Part shown: positions 33,123 to 41,448 of the stretch, one piece after another
Position numbering within the stretch: position 1 is the first letter of the stretch
Layout of the letters: the number at the start of each line of letters is the position of its first letter
NCBI GenBank assembly: GCA_964392575.1
Contig: CAYMQT010000001.1
Coordinates: 1-64,000, forward strand
Source of the DNA: NIC37A-2 sp964392575
GTDB lineage: Bacteria > Myxococcota_A > Polyangia > Polyangiales > Polyangiaceae
DNA: 64,000 bases
Direction of reading: 5' to 3'
The notes under the pieces: model-generated
Told to the model about the DNA's origin: nothing
Databases searched by the model: none
Seen by the model: only the letters and a program-made list of their open reading frames with translations
Made by a program: the position numbers and the translations under genes

Positions 33123-34331
33123 TCAGTGATCGTGGCCGTGACCAAGCTGCCCACGCAGCAGTTCCGACTTCAAAATGAAGCCGCCCTCGACGACAAGAGA
33201 CGACCCAACCTGAAGGCCACTCAAGACCTCCACTTGCCTCTTGTTCTCCCTCCCCAAGGTCACAGGCTGAGTCGAAAACACGCCCGGCTCTTGCTCAGGG
33301 ACGAACACCATCGAATGGCCGTTCAACTCCTGAATCGCTGTGAGTGGAATCAATACCCCGCCTGCAGCTGTTTCCCCCGGATGCAGCTGTAGATTTCCAA
33401 ACAATCCTGGACGCAAGAGACCTTCGGCGTTGTCGATTTCGACACGGATGGGGAGAGTTCTCGTGCCTTCGCTGAGAGTCGCTCCGATGTAGTCCACCTT
33501 CCCGTCCCAGCTCTTGCTCGGAAAAGCGCTCAGGGTGACGGTCGCCTTCATGTCAGGGACCACCAGGGCAAGTTGCCGCTCATAAGCTTGACCGATCACC
33601 CAAACTTTGGATGTGTCCGCGATGACGAACAAGGGATCTCCGGGCGAGACATTTTCCCCTTGCGTCGCATGACGCTCAACGACGGTTCCCGCAATCGGGC
33701 TGACCAACGTCATGTCCGGGCCGGAGCCGCCTGTCGCGCCAAAAACGCTCAACCCTGAAAGGGCAGCACCACGCTCGGCATTTGCTTGATCATAAGCTGC
33801 CTTGGCATCGAGATACGCCCTCTCCGAACTGATGCCTTCCGCGCGCAACTTCTCCTGGCGTTCGAGGGTTTGTTTGGCAACGTCACGCAGCGAAGTCGTT
33901 TTCGTGTATTCAGCGCGAGCTCTGCCGAGAGCCACACTCCTGAGAGTAGCAAGAGCCTGCCCTGCCTTCACCTGAGCCCCCACGGCGACGCGCACGTCGA
34001 GCAACTGTCCGTCCACGAGCGGACTCACATGAGCCACATGATCCGGGGGCAGCTGTATCTCGGCCGGGACATCGAGCGCCTCTTGCAGCACTCCTTCGCT
34101 CGCCTTCCCCAGAACAACGCCACTCTTTTCGAGGGCCTTTGCGGAGAGCCGTACGCTTTTAGATTCAGCATCCTCGTGAGGATCCCCTTGTTCTTCGCTC
34201 TTTTCGTGCGCTTCGTGCCCCCCCTGTCTCGCGTGTGAGTCCCCGGGCGAGTCCCTGTCCTTGGTTTCACTGAAAGGAAAGTCACATCCAATGATGAGGC
34301 AGAGAGCGGCGGCAAAGGTGAGCTTCTTCAT
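33123..34331 (-). CDS. RND efflux membrane-fusion lipoprotein, CusB/CzcB family
   Basis: From the ATG at 34331 the protein is 402 residues with a lipobox (LCLIIGC). A His/Glu/Asp-rich segment (HARQGGHEAHEKSEEQGDPH, about 30-52) follows, then barrel-sandwich, alpha-hairpin (LRDVAKQTLERQEKLRAEG) and beta-barrel domains, and the C-terminus ends LGHGHDH. The His-rich ends suggest periplasmic metal capture before hand-over to the pump. The start overlaps the TolC-family stop by 4 nt (ATGA) and the pump gene follows after 9 nt. It links the inner-membrane pump to the outer-membrane channel. Confidence 0.9.
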   Translation of the reverse strand: MKKLTFAAALCLIIGCDFPFSETKDRDSPGDSHARQGGHEAHEKSEEQGDPHEDAESKSVRLSAKALEKSGVVLGKASEGVLQEALDVPAEIQLPPDHVAHVSPLVDGQLLDVRVAVGAQVKAGQALATLRSVALGRARAEYTKTTSLRDVAKQTLERQEKLRAEGISSERAYLDAKAAYDQANAERGAALSGLSVFGATGGSGPDMTLVSPIAGTVVERHATQGENVSPGDPLFVIADTSKVWVIGQAYERQLALVVPDMKATVTLSAFPSKSWDGKVDYIGATLSEGTRTLPIRVEIDNAEGLLRPGLFGNLQLHPGETAAGGVLIPLTAIQELNGHSMVFVPEQEPGVFSTQPVTLGRENKRQVEVLSGLQVGSSLVVEGGFILKSELLRGQLGHGHDH

Positions 34332-35650
34332 TTTCTCGTTTCTTTGCGACTTGTCGCTACGTTCGTCCAATCGATCCCTACGTACCCTTCGAGGGCAGCA
34401 GCAGCCCGAAAGTAGGCAATCTTCGCATCGAGATACTGGCGCGTCCCTTCCAGGAGGCGTTCGCGCGTCTGAGAGACTTGGAGCAAATCCACTTCTCCGA
34501 GTTCATAAGCTTTCTGAAGAAAGCCTAGCTTTTCCTCCAGCTTGGGGATCACGCTCTGCTCATAGATGGCGACGCGAGCCGCCGCAGCATTCAGCGCACC
34601 GGCAGTGATTCGAAGTTGAGTTTCGAGCTGCGTGGTCAGTTCCGCTTGCTGACTCACCGCAACATCCAGCTCAGCCTGAGCCTTGGCAACACCGCCTTGA
34701 TTTCTCCTCCACAGAGGCAGTGGGACATTCAAGTTGAACATCCAAATGTCGGCGCTGGGCTGTCCAGGAAGGGCGGGCTCTTTCGCATAGGTCGCGCCAA
34801 CGGTCGGGTTGGGCCACGCCACTCGCCGTTCTGATTTGAGGCGGGTCTCACTTGCGATCACTGCCTGGCGACGCATGTGCAAGGACGGGTGATTTTCCGC
34901 CATCAAATGCAGCAGGCGCGCCGGCTCGGGGGCTGTCTGCATTTCGGGCAGCGTTCCCCGGACATGGAAAGGTTGAGAAGCCGGCCAGCCCAGAATTCCG
35001 GCGAGAGCCATCTTCGTGGCCGCCTCTTGCTGCTCGGTCAGCAGAAGTTCGCTTCTGGTTTGGGCCAAATCCGCATCGGCAACCAGCAATGTCAGGGGTG
35101 CGGTTTCACCTGCTCTGACCTGACTCGCGGCAATTTTCTGAAGTGACTCTGAGAATGCGACGAAGCGCTCTGCCTGGCGACGCTTCTCCTCCATCAAGAT
35201 CAGTTCGTTGTAGAGTCGATGCACCTCGACATGCAGATCCCAGCGCACGGAATCCCGGGTGAGAAATTCAAGCTTCTCGTCGGCCTGAGCCGCGCTCTTG
35301 CGCATCCCTCGCTCGCCCGCGATCTCAATTTCTTGCGCCAGAGAAAACTCAACCTGCACCCCAGAACTCCCGCTCTGGCTGCGAGAGCCGATGCTGCCAC
35401 TGACTTGAGGATTTTCAGGAAACCAAGGTGACTCCGCAATCACCCCAGCCCTCGCAATCCGAGTCCTCGCTTCCGCCGTCTTGAGCACGGGCGCGTGGGT
35501 CTCAGCGTATTTGAGTACCTCTTCCAAGCTGAGGCCGCTCTGACCCGGTTGCTCGATCTCCTGAGCGAACCCCAGGGAAGAGAGCAACAATAAACTACTT
35601 ACGATAGTAAGTGAGCGGAAGCGTCGAACGGCAAAACAAGAAAAGACCAT
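34328..35650 (-). CDS. TolC-family outer-membrane efflux channel (CusC/CzcC-like)
   Basis: A 440-residue protein with a signal peptide (about 1-29, FGFAQ end) and two TolC-type repeats of long coiled-coil hairpins (EARTRIARAGVIAESPWFPENPQVSG near 61-86; then HPSLHMRRQAVIASETRLKSERR and a second PNPTVGATY strand). The short form and WFPENP/WPNP strands fit CzcC/CusC rather than TolC itself. It is the third gene of the blaI-M56-tolC-cusB-cusA run, 12 nt after the M56 stop. A palindrome that may be a BlaI box lies inside its first codons. Confidence 0.9.
   Translation of the reverse strand: MVFSCFAVRRFRSLTIVSSLLLLSSLGFAQEIEQPGQSGLSLEEVLKYAETHAPVLKTAEARTRIARAGVIAESPWFPENPQVSGSIGSRSQSGSSGVQVEFSLAQEIEIAGERGMRKSAAQADEKLEFLTRDSVRWDLHVEVHRLYNELILMEEKRRQAERFVAFSESLQKIAASQVRAGETAPLTLLVADADLAQTRSELLLTEQQEAATKMALAGILGWPASQPFHVRGTLPEMQTAPEPARLLHLMAENHPSLHMRRQAVIASETRLKSERRVAWPNPTVGATYAKEPALPGQPSADIWMFNLNVPLPLWRRNQGGVAKAQAELDVAVSQQAELTTQLETQLRITAGALNAAAARVAIYEQSVIPKLEEKLGFLQKAYELGEVDLLQVSQTRERLLEGTRQYLDAKIAYFRAAAALEGYVGIDWTNVATSRKETRK
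35597..35612. promoter_or_regulatory. Candidate BlaI box within the first codons of the TolC-family gene
   Basis: ACTTAC-GATA-GTAAGT is a perfect 6-bp-arm palindrome. On the minus strand it reads TACTATCGT then GTAG, similar to TACTATCAGT...GTAG in front of blaI at 37152. BlaI/MecI repressors bind such dyads. Within a coding region it would act as a roadblock or serve a promoter inside the upstream M56 gene. Confidence 0.4.
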
Positions 35651-35662
35651 GAACTCGTTCTC

Positions 35663-36676
35663 TCAGCGAGGGTGAACGTGGACGAGTTGCTCCACTGCAC
35701 GGTGAAAATGATCGAGGAACGCAAAGGATTCGATGTGCGGAACGGCGACGGCGGCAAGAAGCCCCAAGAGAAGCGCGAGATGACCCCGCGTCCTCTTCGG
35801 TTCTGCTGGTCCATCGAAGAGGAGCGCTACGCGAAGCTTCAGAGCAGCGGCGTCGGAACCACAGAGGGCGGACACACCGCACGCGAGGGAACCGGAACAG
35901 CGAAACTTTGCTGCATGAATGATGCTTTGAGCCAAAGCGAGAGCTTCTCCGCCCTGGAACACCGCACTCCCATCACAATCCGCCTCTCGCGCTTGGCGCC
36001 ATCGTCGAAAATCACCGGCGAGCAAACGTCCCAAAGGATTCACCGACAGCGAAAGGCGTACGATGAAACACCTCAAGTTGTCGTAGGCAAACATATGAGC
36101 GCTCTCGTGGAGCAGCGCGGCAAGCAACATCTTGTCGTCCGCCGATTCCACGAAACATGCGTCGAGGAAGCACTCGGGACGTACCCAGCCCGTGGTCACC
36201 ACCGGCTCGGGACTCCGCACCACGACCGAAGCGCGGATCCGTTCCAGGGCCGGGTGACTTTTCAAAATGCGCCCGAGCCGGAGCTGCTGAGGATGACCGA
36301 CATCGAGACGAGTCAATTTCAAACCGGGGCGCTCCGAGTAGGCGCGCGCGACAGCCACGAAGACGACGCCTAACGCTACCACCATCGTCAGCAGCAAGGC
36401 ATCAACACAAGTTTTGCTTTCGATGTGATCGAGCAAACAACTTTCGAGCGATTGTGAGGGCTCACTCTGATGCACGGCGGAGGACACCAGCCAGAGGACG
36501 GGAATCAAGGCCGGCGCGACCAACAACGCAAAAACGATTTCGGATCCAAAACGCGCCCAAACTCGTTCCCTCGATCGGAGAAATTGCAAGCAAGCACGGC
36601 TCGCCAAAGTGAGGAGCGGAACCAACAACAAGAAAGTCCCCGCGACGGCCGCCAAAGGGAAGAAGAGCTCAGCCAC
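35663..36676 (-). CDS. M56-family membrane metallopeptidase (BlaR1-like) with short His-rich tail
   Basis: From the GTG at 36676 (behind GAGGAAAG, 8-nt overlap with blaI) the protein is 337 residues with about four membrane helices. The zinc site is HESAH in LLHESAHMFAYDN, with the third ligand in AREADCDGSA, both typical of M56 peptidases. BlaR1/MecR1 carry a 250-residue penicillin-binding sensor after the last helix. Here only about 25 residues follow, with five His (HIESFAFLDHFHRAVEQLVHVHPR, length 24; key residues His). The tail may bind metal in the periplasm and trigger cleavage of BlaI, inducing the efflux genes. That link is inference. Confidence 0.85.
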   Translation of the reverse strand: MAELFFPLAAVAGTFLLLVPLLTLASRACLQFLRSRERVWARFGSEIVFALLVAPALIPVLWLVSSAVHQSEPSQSLESCLLDHIESKTCVDALLLTMVVALGVVFVAVARAYSERPGLKLTRLDVGHPQQLRLGRILKSHPALERIRASVVVRSPEPVVTTGWVRPECFLDACFVESADDKMLLAALLHESAHMFAYDNLRCFIVRLSLSVNPLGRLLAGDFRRWRQAREADCDGSAVFQGGEALALAQSIIHAAKFRCSGSLACGVSALCGSDAAALKLRVALLFDGPAEPKRTRGHLALLLGLLAAVAVPHIESFAFLDHFHRAVEQLVHVHPR

Positions 36677-37148
36677 GCTTTCCTCGAGGTTTTCCGCGGG
36701 GTAGTCCCTGACGCTTTTCGCGGATGAGGGCCTCCAAGCGATCCAATTCTGCATCGTCGGCGTCAGCGACGCGCTCCACCAACAATGCCATGGCGGCTTC
36801 GCGTCCCACCGGGGGCAAGCTCCCCAGCACTTCGCGTGTCATCGTTTCCACAAACTCGCTGCGAGCCATGGCGGGACGATAAAGGTAGCGACGCCCATCC
36901 TTTTCACGCTTGAGCACCCCTTTATCAAACAGACGCGCTACCGTGGTCATCACCGTGGTGTAAGCCACCTCACGACGGCCCTCGAGCACCGCGTGCACAT
37001 CGGACACGGCAAACTCTGTCCAAGCCGCGGACCACACGACCTCCATGATCTCTGCCTCAAGATCAAAGAGAGAGGACCGCAGCCCTTCGAGTTCAGGCCG
37101 AATTCGAATTCCCTTCATGTTCGTCGCAGAGCCCATCAGGCTTCCCAT
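36669..37148 (-). CDS. blaI: BlaI/MecI/CopY-family repressor
   Basis: A 159-residue protein with the family winged helix (LEAEIMEVVWSAAWTEFAVSDVHAVLE by position about 30-56, then YTTVMTTVARLFDKGVLKREKDGRRYLY). The peptidase cleavage region lies after RRYLYRP. It is the first gene of the metal-efflux operon and is expected to repress it by binding the dyad at 37152, being cleaved when the M56 partner is activated. Starts at residues 5 and 11 are possible; the one at residue 11 (MKGIRI) would leave more leader. The C-terminus is basic (GKPRGKRG). Confidence 0.9.
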   Translation of the reverse strand: MGSLMGSATNMKGIRIRPELEGLRSSLFDLEAEIMEVVWSAAWTEFAVSDVHAVLEGRREVAYTTVMTTVARLFDKGVLKREKDGRRYLYRPAMARSEFVETMTREVLGSLPPVGREAAMALLVERVADADDAELDRLEALIREKRQGLPRGKPRGKRG

Positions 37149-37151
37149 AAT

Positions 37152-37170
37152 CTACGACCACTGATAGTAG
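37152..37170. promoter_or_regulatory. Candidate BlaI operator in front of blaI
   Basis: CTACGACCACTGATAGTAG is an imperfect dyad (CTAC...GTAG) three bases upstream of the blaI start, sharing TACTATC-GT-GTAG with the palindrome at 35597. Autoregulation by binding over the promoter or start is the rule for BlaI-type repressors. Confidence 0.5.
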
Positions 37171-37218
37171 TAGTCAAGGAGAAGTCTGGTTTTGGGGCGT
37201 AGGGCGTGATATCGATCC

Positions 37219-37241
37219 GACAAATATAAAATATATCTGTC
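37219..37241. promoter_or_regulatory. Imperfect AT-rich palindrome in the blaI-sulfate operon divergent region
   Basis: GACAAATATA and TATATCTGTC form arms that match at nine of ten positions around a 3-nt centre. A half-site CGTGATAT at 37205-37212 repeats the arm of the larger palindrome at 37323. It could be a second activator site or serve blaI. Confidence 0.4.
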
Positions 37242-37322
37242 AGTGAAGGCCGATGATGACGCCTTTCCAGGATCGCGCCCCTCGGGTGCCGCAACGGAGA
37301 GCGGGACGAGGGCGGGGTAAAA

Positions 37323-37360
37323 TCCGTGATATTTGCCAGATCTATTAAATATCACGGATT
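37323..37360. promoter_or_regulatory. 13-bp-arm palindrome, likely upstream activator site of the sulfate operon
   Basis: ATCCGTGATATTT, a 12-nt spacer and AAATATCACGGAT form a perfect inverted repeat. Its centre is about 100 bp upstream of a near-consensus sigma-54 promoter at 37441, the usual distance for an enhancer-binding activator. The activator encoded at 42312 is the obvious candidate ligand. Confidence 0.65.
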
Positions 37361-37440
37361 ATCCGTTATCCGTCGAAAGTCTTCGTGGGAACTGAAAAGT
37401 CCCAGCGGCCGTCTTGCACGAATACCGATGAGGCATTGTT

Positions 37441-37456
37441 TGGCACGAAGTGTGCT
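37441..37456 (+). promoter_or_regulatory. Sigma-54 (-24/-12) promoter of the sulfate uptake operon
   Basis: TGGCACGAAGTGTGCT matches the consensus TGGCACG-N4-TTGCW at all but one defined position, and GG-N10-GC spacing is exact. Transcription would start near 37466, so the GTG at 37450 cannot be the translation start. Confidence 0.75.
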
Positions 37457-37470
37457 TTCGCCGACGCACC

Positions 37471-38541
37471 GTGCCTTCTTCATCTTCGTTCAGCGCCCCC
37501 CTCGGGAGGACGCTGCTGGTTCTTTGCGCCCTCTTAGTGCCCCTTAGTTGTAAACCGAATTCAAAGGAGACTCGCGACTCAGAAAGCGCAGCTCCGAGTT
37601 CCATCACACTGGCCGCCTACACCACCCCCCGTGAAGCCTACGGCAAGGGGATCATCGGCGCTTTTCGCAAACAATTTCGCGAGCGAAACGGCAAAGACAT
37701 CACCATCCGTGAGTCCTATCTGGGCAGTGGAGCGCAGGCGCGCGCCATCGTCGGCGGATTCGACGCTGACCTCGCCGCTCTTTCTTTAGAGCCCGACATC
37801 GAGACGCTCAAGAAGGCAAAGCTGATCAGTCACGACTGGAAGGCCGGAAAGTACGGCGGAATGGTGACGCATTCCGTCGTCGTCATCGGGGTGCGCGAAG
37901 GGAACCCCAAAGGCATCAAGACCTGGCAAGATCTCGCACGACCCGGCGTGGAAGTCCTCACACCCAACGTGCGCACGAGCGGCGGCGCCATGTGGAACGT
38001 GCTCGCCATCTATGGCGCGGCCATGCTCGGTCATGCTGAAGCTCCCGCCGGAGATCAAGAGGCCGCGGTGCGCTTGCTCGCGTCCATCCTCCGCAACGTA
38101 AAGATCATGGACCGAGGGGCGCGCGACTCGATGCTTACCTTTGAACGCGGCACCGGCGACGCAATCATCACTTACGAGAACGAGATCTTGGTAGGACGTG
38201 CGGAAGGCAAGCGCTACGACTACGTCACCCCGAGCGCAACGATTCTCATCGAAAACCCGGTTGCGCTCATCGATGTAAACGTCGAACGTCACAAATCGCG
38301 CGAGGCGACCCAAGCCTTCATCGATTTTCTCTTCACTCCTGAAGCTCAACGCGCCTACTCAGAGCACGGGCTCAGGCCTGTGGTAGAAAGCGTTGCCGCC
38401 GAGGTGAAGGGGAAGTTCGCCCCTGTGGAGCATCCGTTCACCATCCGTGATCTCGGAGATTGGAGCGAAGTGCAGCGCGTCGTTTTCGCGGATAAAGGTG
38501 CCTATGACCGTGCCCTCCTTCAGAGTCGGGAGGGCAGGTGA
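37471..38541 (+). CDS. Sulfate/thiosulfate-binding lipoprotein of an ABC importer (Sbp/CysP family)
   Basis: The protein has a lipobox LVPLSC and a mature domain starting LAAYTTPREAYGKGIIGAF. LGSGAQARAIVGGFDADLAALSLEPDI and VLTPNVRTSGGAMWNVLAIYG follow; these are the sulfate-binding loops of Sbp/CysP. GDAIITYENEILVG near residue 240 is another family mark. The GTG at 37471 is chosen because it lies after the predicted transcription start, though a later non-ATG start behind GGGAGG (37504) is possible. It overlaps the permease gene by 4 nt. Sulfate-binding proteins are usually soluble; the lipid anchor parallels the ModA here. Confidence 0.88.
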   Translation: MPSSSSFSAPLGRTLLVLCALLVPLSCKPNSKETRDSESAAPSSITLAAYTTPREAYGKGIIGAFRKQFRERNGKDITIRESYLGSGAQARAIVGGFDADLAALSLEPDIETLKKAKLISHDWKAGKYGGMVTHSVVVIGVREGNPKGIKTWQDLARPGVEVLTPNVRTSGGAMWNVLAIYGAAMLGHAEAPAGDQEAAVRLLASILRNVKIMDRGARDSMLTFERGTGDAIITYENEILVGRAEGKRYDYVTPSATILIENPVALIDVNVERHKSREATQAFIDFLFTPEAQRAYSEHGLRPVVESVAAEVKGKFAPVEHPFTIRDLGDWSEVQRVVFADKGAYDRALLQSREGR

Positions 38542-39374
38542 ATTCACCGAGCCATGCTTTGCGGCCGGGCAAAGTCGAGCGCGCGTTTCGAGCAGGTGTG
38601 GTGACCTATGTCGCTCTCCTTGTGGCGGTTCCGCTGTATGCACTCGTCCATTTCGGGTTCGTCGACGGTGTCAATGAGTTTTGGACGCGCGTCAGCGTGC
38701 CTATGGCTCGAGATGCTCTGTGGCTCACCATCTGGACAGCCCTTCTGGTCGGGTTCATCAACATCTTTCTTGGCACGGCCACTGCCTGGGTGTTGGTCCG
38801 CTATCATCTGACGGGACGTGCGTTGCTCTCAGCGTTGGTCGACTTGCCCCTCGCTATCCCTACGCTTGTGACAGGCCTGATGCTTGCCGTTCTCTACGGC
38901 CCCACTTCTGCGACGGGCGCCCTGTTCAAACTCTGGGGAATCGAGATCATCTTCGCACGCCCGGGCATCGTTCTCGCTCTCCTCTTCGTCACCTTGCCTT
39001 TCGTGGTGCGTGCGGTGGAGCCCGTGCTCGCCGAGATCGACCCCGCCGAAGAGGAAGCCGCCCTCGTCCTCGGCGCCGGCCCTTGGAAGACGTTTCGTAC
39101 TGTTTTTCTGCCGGCACTCCTGCCCACAGCCCTTTCGGGGGGAATTCGTTCGCTGGGGCGAGCTCTCGGTGAATTCGGTTCCATCGTCATCGTTGCGGGG
39201 AACATCCCTTACGAGACACTGACCGCCCCCGTCTTCATTTTCGGTGAGATCGAAAGCGGTGCCCCCAAGACGGCCGCAGCCGTCTCCACTGTACTCTTGC
39301 TGTTTGCGCTCGGCGCGCACGCTGGCGCGCGACTTTTAGAACAGCGAACGGGATCGCGACATGCAACGAGCTGA
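38538..39374 (+). CDS. cysT: Sulfate ABC transporter permease CysT (CysU)
   Basis: A 278-residue permease with six hydrophobic segments and the EAA loop EEEAALVLGAGPWKTFRTVFLP, followed by SLGRALGEFGSIVIVAGNIP, diagnostic for CysT. The GTG start overlaps the binding-protein stop (GTGA). It pairs with CysW to form the sulfate channel. Its 3' end overlaps cysW by 14 nt. Confidence 0.92.
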   Translation: MNSPSHALRPGKVERAFRAGVVTYVALLVAVPLYALVHFGFVDGVNEFWTRVSVPMARDALWLTIWTALLVGFINIFLGTATAWVLVRYHLTGRALLSALVDLPLAIPTLVTGLMLAVLYGPTSATGALFKLWGIEIIFARPGIVLALLFVTLPFVVRAVEPVLAEIDPAEEEAALVLGAGPWKTFRTVFLPALLPTALSGGIRSLGRALGEFGSIVIVAGNIPYETLTAPVFIFGEIESGAPKTAAAVSTVLLLFALGAHAGARLLEQRTGSRHATS

Positions 39375-40248
39375 GCCTATGCAACTCGCGGCGACATCGA
39401 GCAGGCCGCTGCCCGAAGTCTCGGCATTTTGGACCACAGTCGGTCGCTCCGCACTCATCGCTGGAGTGCTCGTCTACCTCGCAGCCATTCTCGTGGGCCC
39501 GGTCATGGCTCTGGCTGTAGAAACAGAGAAAATCGGTTTCGGAAAAGCGCTCCTGGCAGTCAGCAGTCCCGCAGCTCTCGACGCGCTTCTCATGTCTCTT
39601 CTGCTCGTGGCGATCTCGCTCGTGGTCAATGCTGTGGTGGGCACCTTGGGCGCCATCTGCATCGTTCGTCAGCGTTTTTTCGGTCGCGCGGTCGTGAGTG
39701 CTCTCTTCGATTTGCCTCTCGCCGTGTCGCCGGTGATGATCGGCCTCGCGTTCTTACTCTTGGTAGGTAGAGACGGCGTGTTCAATCCTCTCCTCGAGAC
39801 CTTCGGGTGGAAGGTGGTGTTCTCGTTTCCTGGGCTCGTCATCGGCACGCTGTTTGTGACGCTCCCCTACACCGTTCGGGAAGTGGCCTATGTGCTTGAA
39901 GAGCTTGGCACGAGCGAGGAAGAGGCCGCCACCACGCTCGGCGCGTCACCTTGGCAGACTTTTTGGCAGGTCACGTTGCCCAACATCCGAGTTGCACTCG
40001 GCTACGGCCTTCTCATGACGATTGCGCGCGCCTTCGGCGAGTTTGGAGCCGTCCTGGTGCTCGGGGGCAGTATTTCCGGGCACACCCAAACCGCCACTAC
40101 CTTCATTCACGACGCTATCGAGGAGCGGCAGCTCGACAGCGCGTATGGTATGGCCATCGTCCTTGCTGTCGTGAGCGTTAGCCTGCTGCTCGCGCTCGAA
40201 TGGGCGAAGTCGCGCCGACAATCTGCGCTGGAAAAAGTGCGAGCATGA
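39361..40248 (+). CDS. cysW: Sulfate ABC transporter permease CysW
   Basis: A 295-residue permease with six membrane helices, the EAA loop EEEAATTLGASPWQTFWQVTLPN and the CysW-typical ARAFGEFGAVLVLGGSISGHTQT. It overlaps cysT at its start and cysA at its stop (ATGA), so the whole transporter is translated as a coupled block. Confidence 0.92.
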   Translation: MQRAEPMQLAATSSRPLPEVSAFWTTVGRSALIAGVLVYLAAILVGPVMALAVETEKIGFGKALLAVSSPAALDALLMSLLLVAISLVVNAVVGTLGAICIVRQRFFGRAVVSALFDLPLAVSPVMIGLAFLLLVGRDGVFNPLLETFGWKVVFSFPGLVIGTLFVTLPYTVREVAYVLEELGTSEEEAATTLGASPWQTFWQVTLPNIRVALGYGLLMTIARAFGEFGAVLVLGGSISGHTQTATTFIHDAIEERQLDSAYGMAIVLAVVSVSLLLALEWAKSRRQSALEKVRA

Positions 40249-41297
40249 ACATCAAAGTACGGAACCTTTGCAAGAAATTCGGCGACTTCGTCGCCGTCGA
40301 CAACGTGAGCTTCGAGGTCGAAAGCGGGTCCCTCGTCGCCCTGCTGGGCCCCTCGGGCAGCGGTAAGAGCACCATCTTGCGTATCTTAGCAGGACTTGAG
40401 TCACCTGATTCTGGTTCCGTGTGGTTCGGAAACGAAGAAACCACTCAGCTGCACGCTCGGCTCCGTTCCATCGGATTCGTGTTTCAGCACTACGCGCTCT
40501 TTCGACACCTGACCGTGGAGCAGAACGTCGCTTTTGGTTTGAACGTCAGGAACGTACCCAAGGAAGACGCCAAAAAACGCGCCCGAGAGTTACTCGCTCT
40601 CGTAGGACTCGGCGGCCTGGAAGAGCGCTATCCTTCACAGCTTTCGGGAGGGCAACGGCAGCGCGTCGCGCTCGCTCGGGCGCTGGCGCCCGAGCCTCGC
40701 TTGCTCTTGCTGGATGAACCTTTCGGTGCCGTAGACGCCAAGGTGCGTGAGGAACTTCGGCAGTGGCTCAGGCGACTTCATGATGAAGTAGGCGTGACCT
40801 CGATCTTCGTCACACACGATCAAGATGAGGCATTTTCTGTGTCCGATCGCGTACTCGTCATTCACCGAGGCGCGCTGGAACAGAGCGGAACACCCAGCGA
40901 AATCCTCGACGAACCCGCGACGGAATTCGTGGCGCGCTTCGTGGGAGAGGCCAACGTTTTCTCAGCCATAGTCAAAGACGGGACAGCCGTACTTGGAAGC
41001 CTCCGTGCTGAGGTCGAGCGGGAACATCCCCCCGGTCCAGTGCAGCTGGTTGTGCGCTCCTACGATCTAAAATTTTGGCGCGACGATGCCGGGGTCGCAA
41101 CAGTCGAGCGCGTGGTGCCGCTCGGAGATCGCGTGCGGGTGCAGGCCGTTGTTGACGGGGCGGGGCCGATCGTTGCCCAGTTTCCGCGGCGCAGCAGCTT
41201 GCTCAAAGGCATCGAACCCGGTTGCCGCATCCACGTCGAAGTGACCACCGCGCGGGCGTATCCACCCGACGCCAAGGGGCAGCTGCGACCCTCATGA
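40245..41297 (+). CDS. cysA: Sulfate ABC transporter ATPase CysA
   Basis: The ATG at 40245 (MNIKVRNLCKKFG) overlaps the cysW stop and gives 350 residues; the frame from 40200 is not used. Walker A GPSGSGKST, Q-loop FVFQHYALF, signature LSGGQRQ, Walker B LLLLDEPFGAVD and H-loop FVTHDQDEA are all present. A C-terminal TOBE-like regulatory domain (about 240-345) is retained, as in CysA. It powers sulfate/thiosulfate import. Confidence 0.92.
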   Translation: MNIKVRNLCKKFGDFVAVDNVSFEVESGSLVALLGPSGSGKSTILRILAGLESPDSGSVWFGNEETTQLHARLRSIGFVFQHYALFRHLTVEQNVAFGLNVRNVPKEDAKKRARELLALVGLGGLEERYPSQLSGGQRQRVALARALAPEPRLLLLDEPFGAVDAKVREELRQWLRRLHDEVGVTSIFVTHDQDEAFSVSDRVLVIHRGALEQSGTPSEILDEPATEFVARFVGEANVFSAIVKDGTAVLGSLRAEVEREHPPGPVQLVVRSYDLKFWRDDAGVATVERVVPLGDRVRVQAVVDGAGPIVAQFPRRSSLLKGIEPGCRIHVEVTTARAYPPDAKGQLRPS

Positions 41298-41448
41298 GGC
41301 GGCCCCGGCGAGCCTGGTAGAATCTAAGACATTGATTTTACTTAATATTATTCGAGTATCGACTTCTCTTTGTATTTATAACTATTCATTCTCTATCAAG
41401 AATTATTTATTCTTTGCAGCAATGAACTTCCGCTCCTATCCATGAGTC
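41298..41448. other. AT-rich leader between cysA and cysH
   Basis: About 120 of these 150 bases are strikingly AT-rich against the surroundings. A small palindrome AAGAAT-TATTT-ATTCTT lies at 41398-41414. There is no gene. It probably holds a second promoter for cysH and the activator gene, or a transcript-processing site. No -24/-12 match was seen. Confidence 0.45.

Noticed and set aside
35672..36373. Plus-strand frame of 233 residues
   Set aside because: Antisense shadow of the M56 peptidase gene, whose HESAH motif and operon position are clear.
35663..37148. Beta-lactam resistance locus
   Set aside because: BlaI and an M56 peptidase are present, but there is no penicillin-binding sensor domain and no beta-lactamase gene; the downstream genes are metal efflux.
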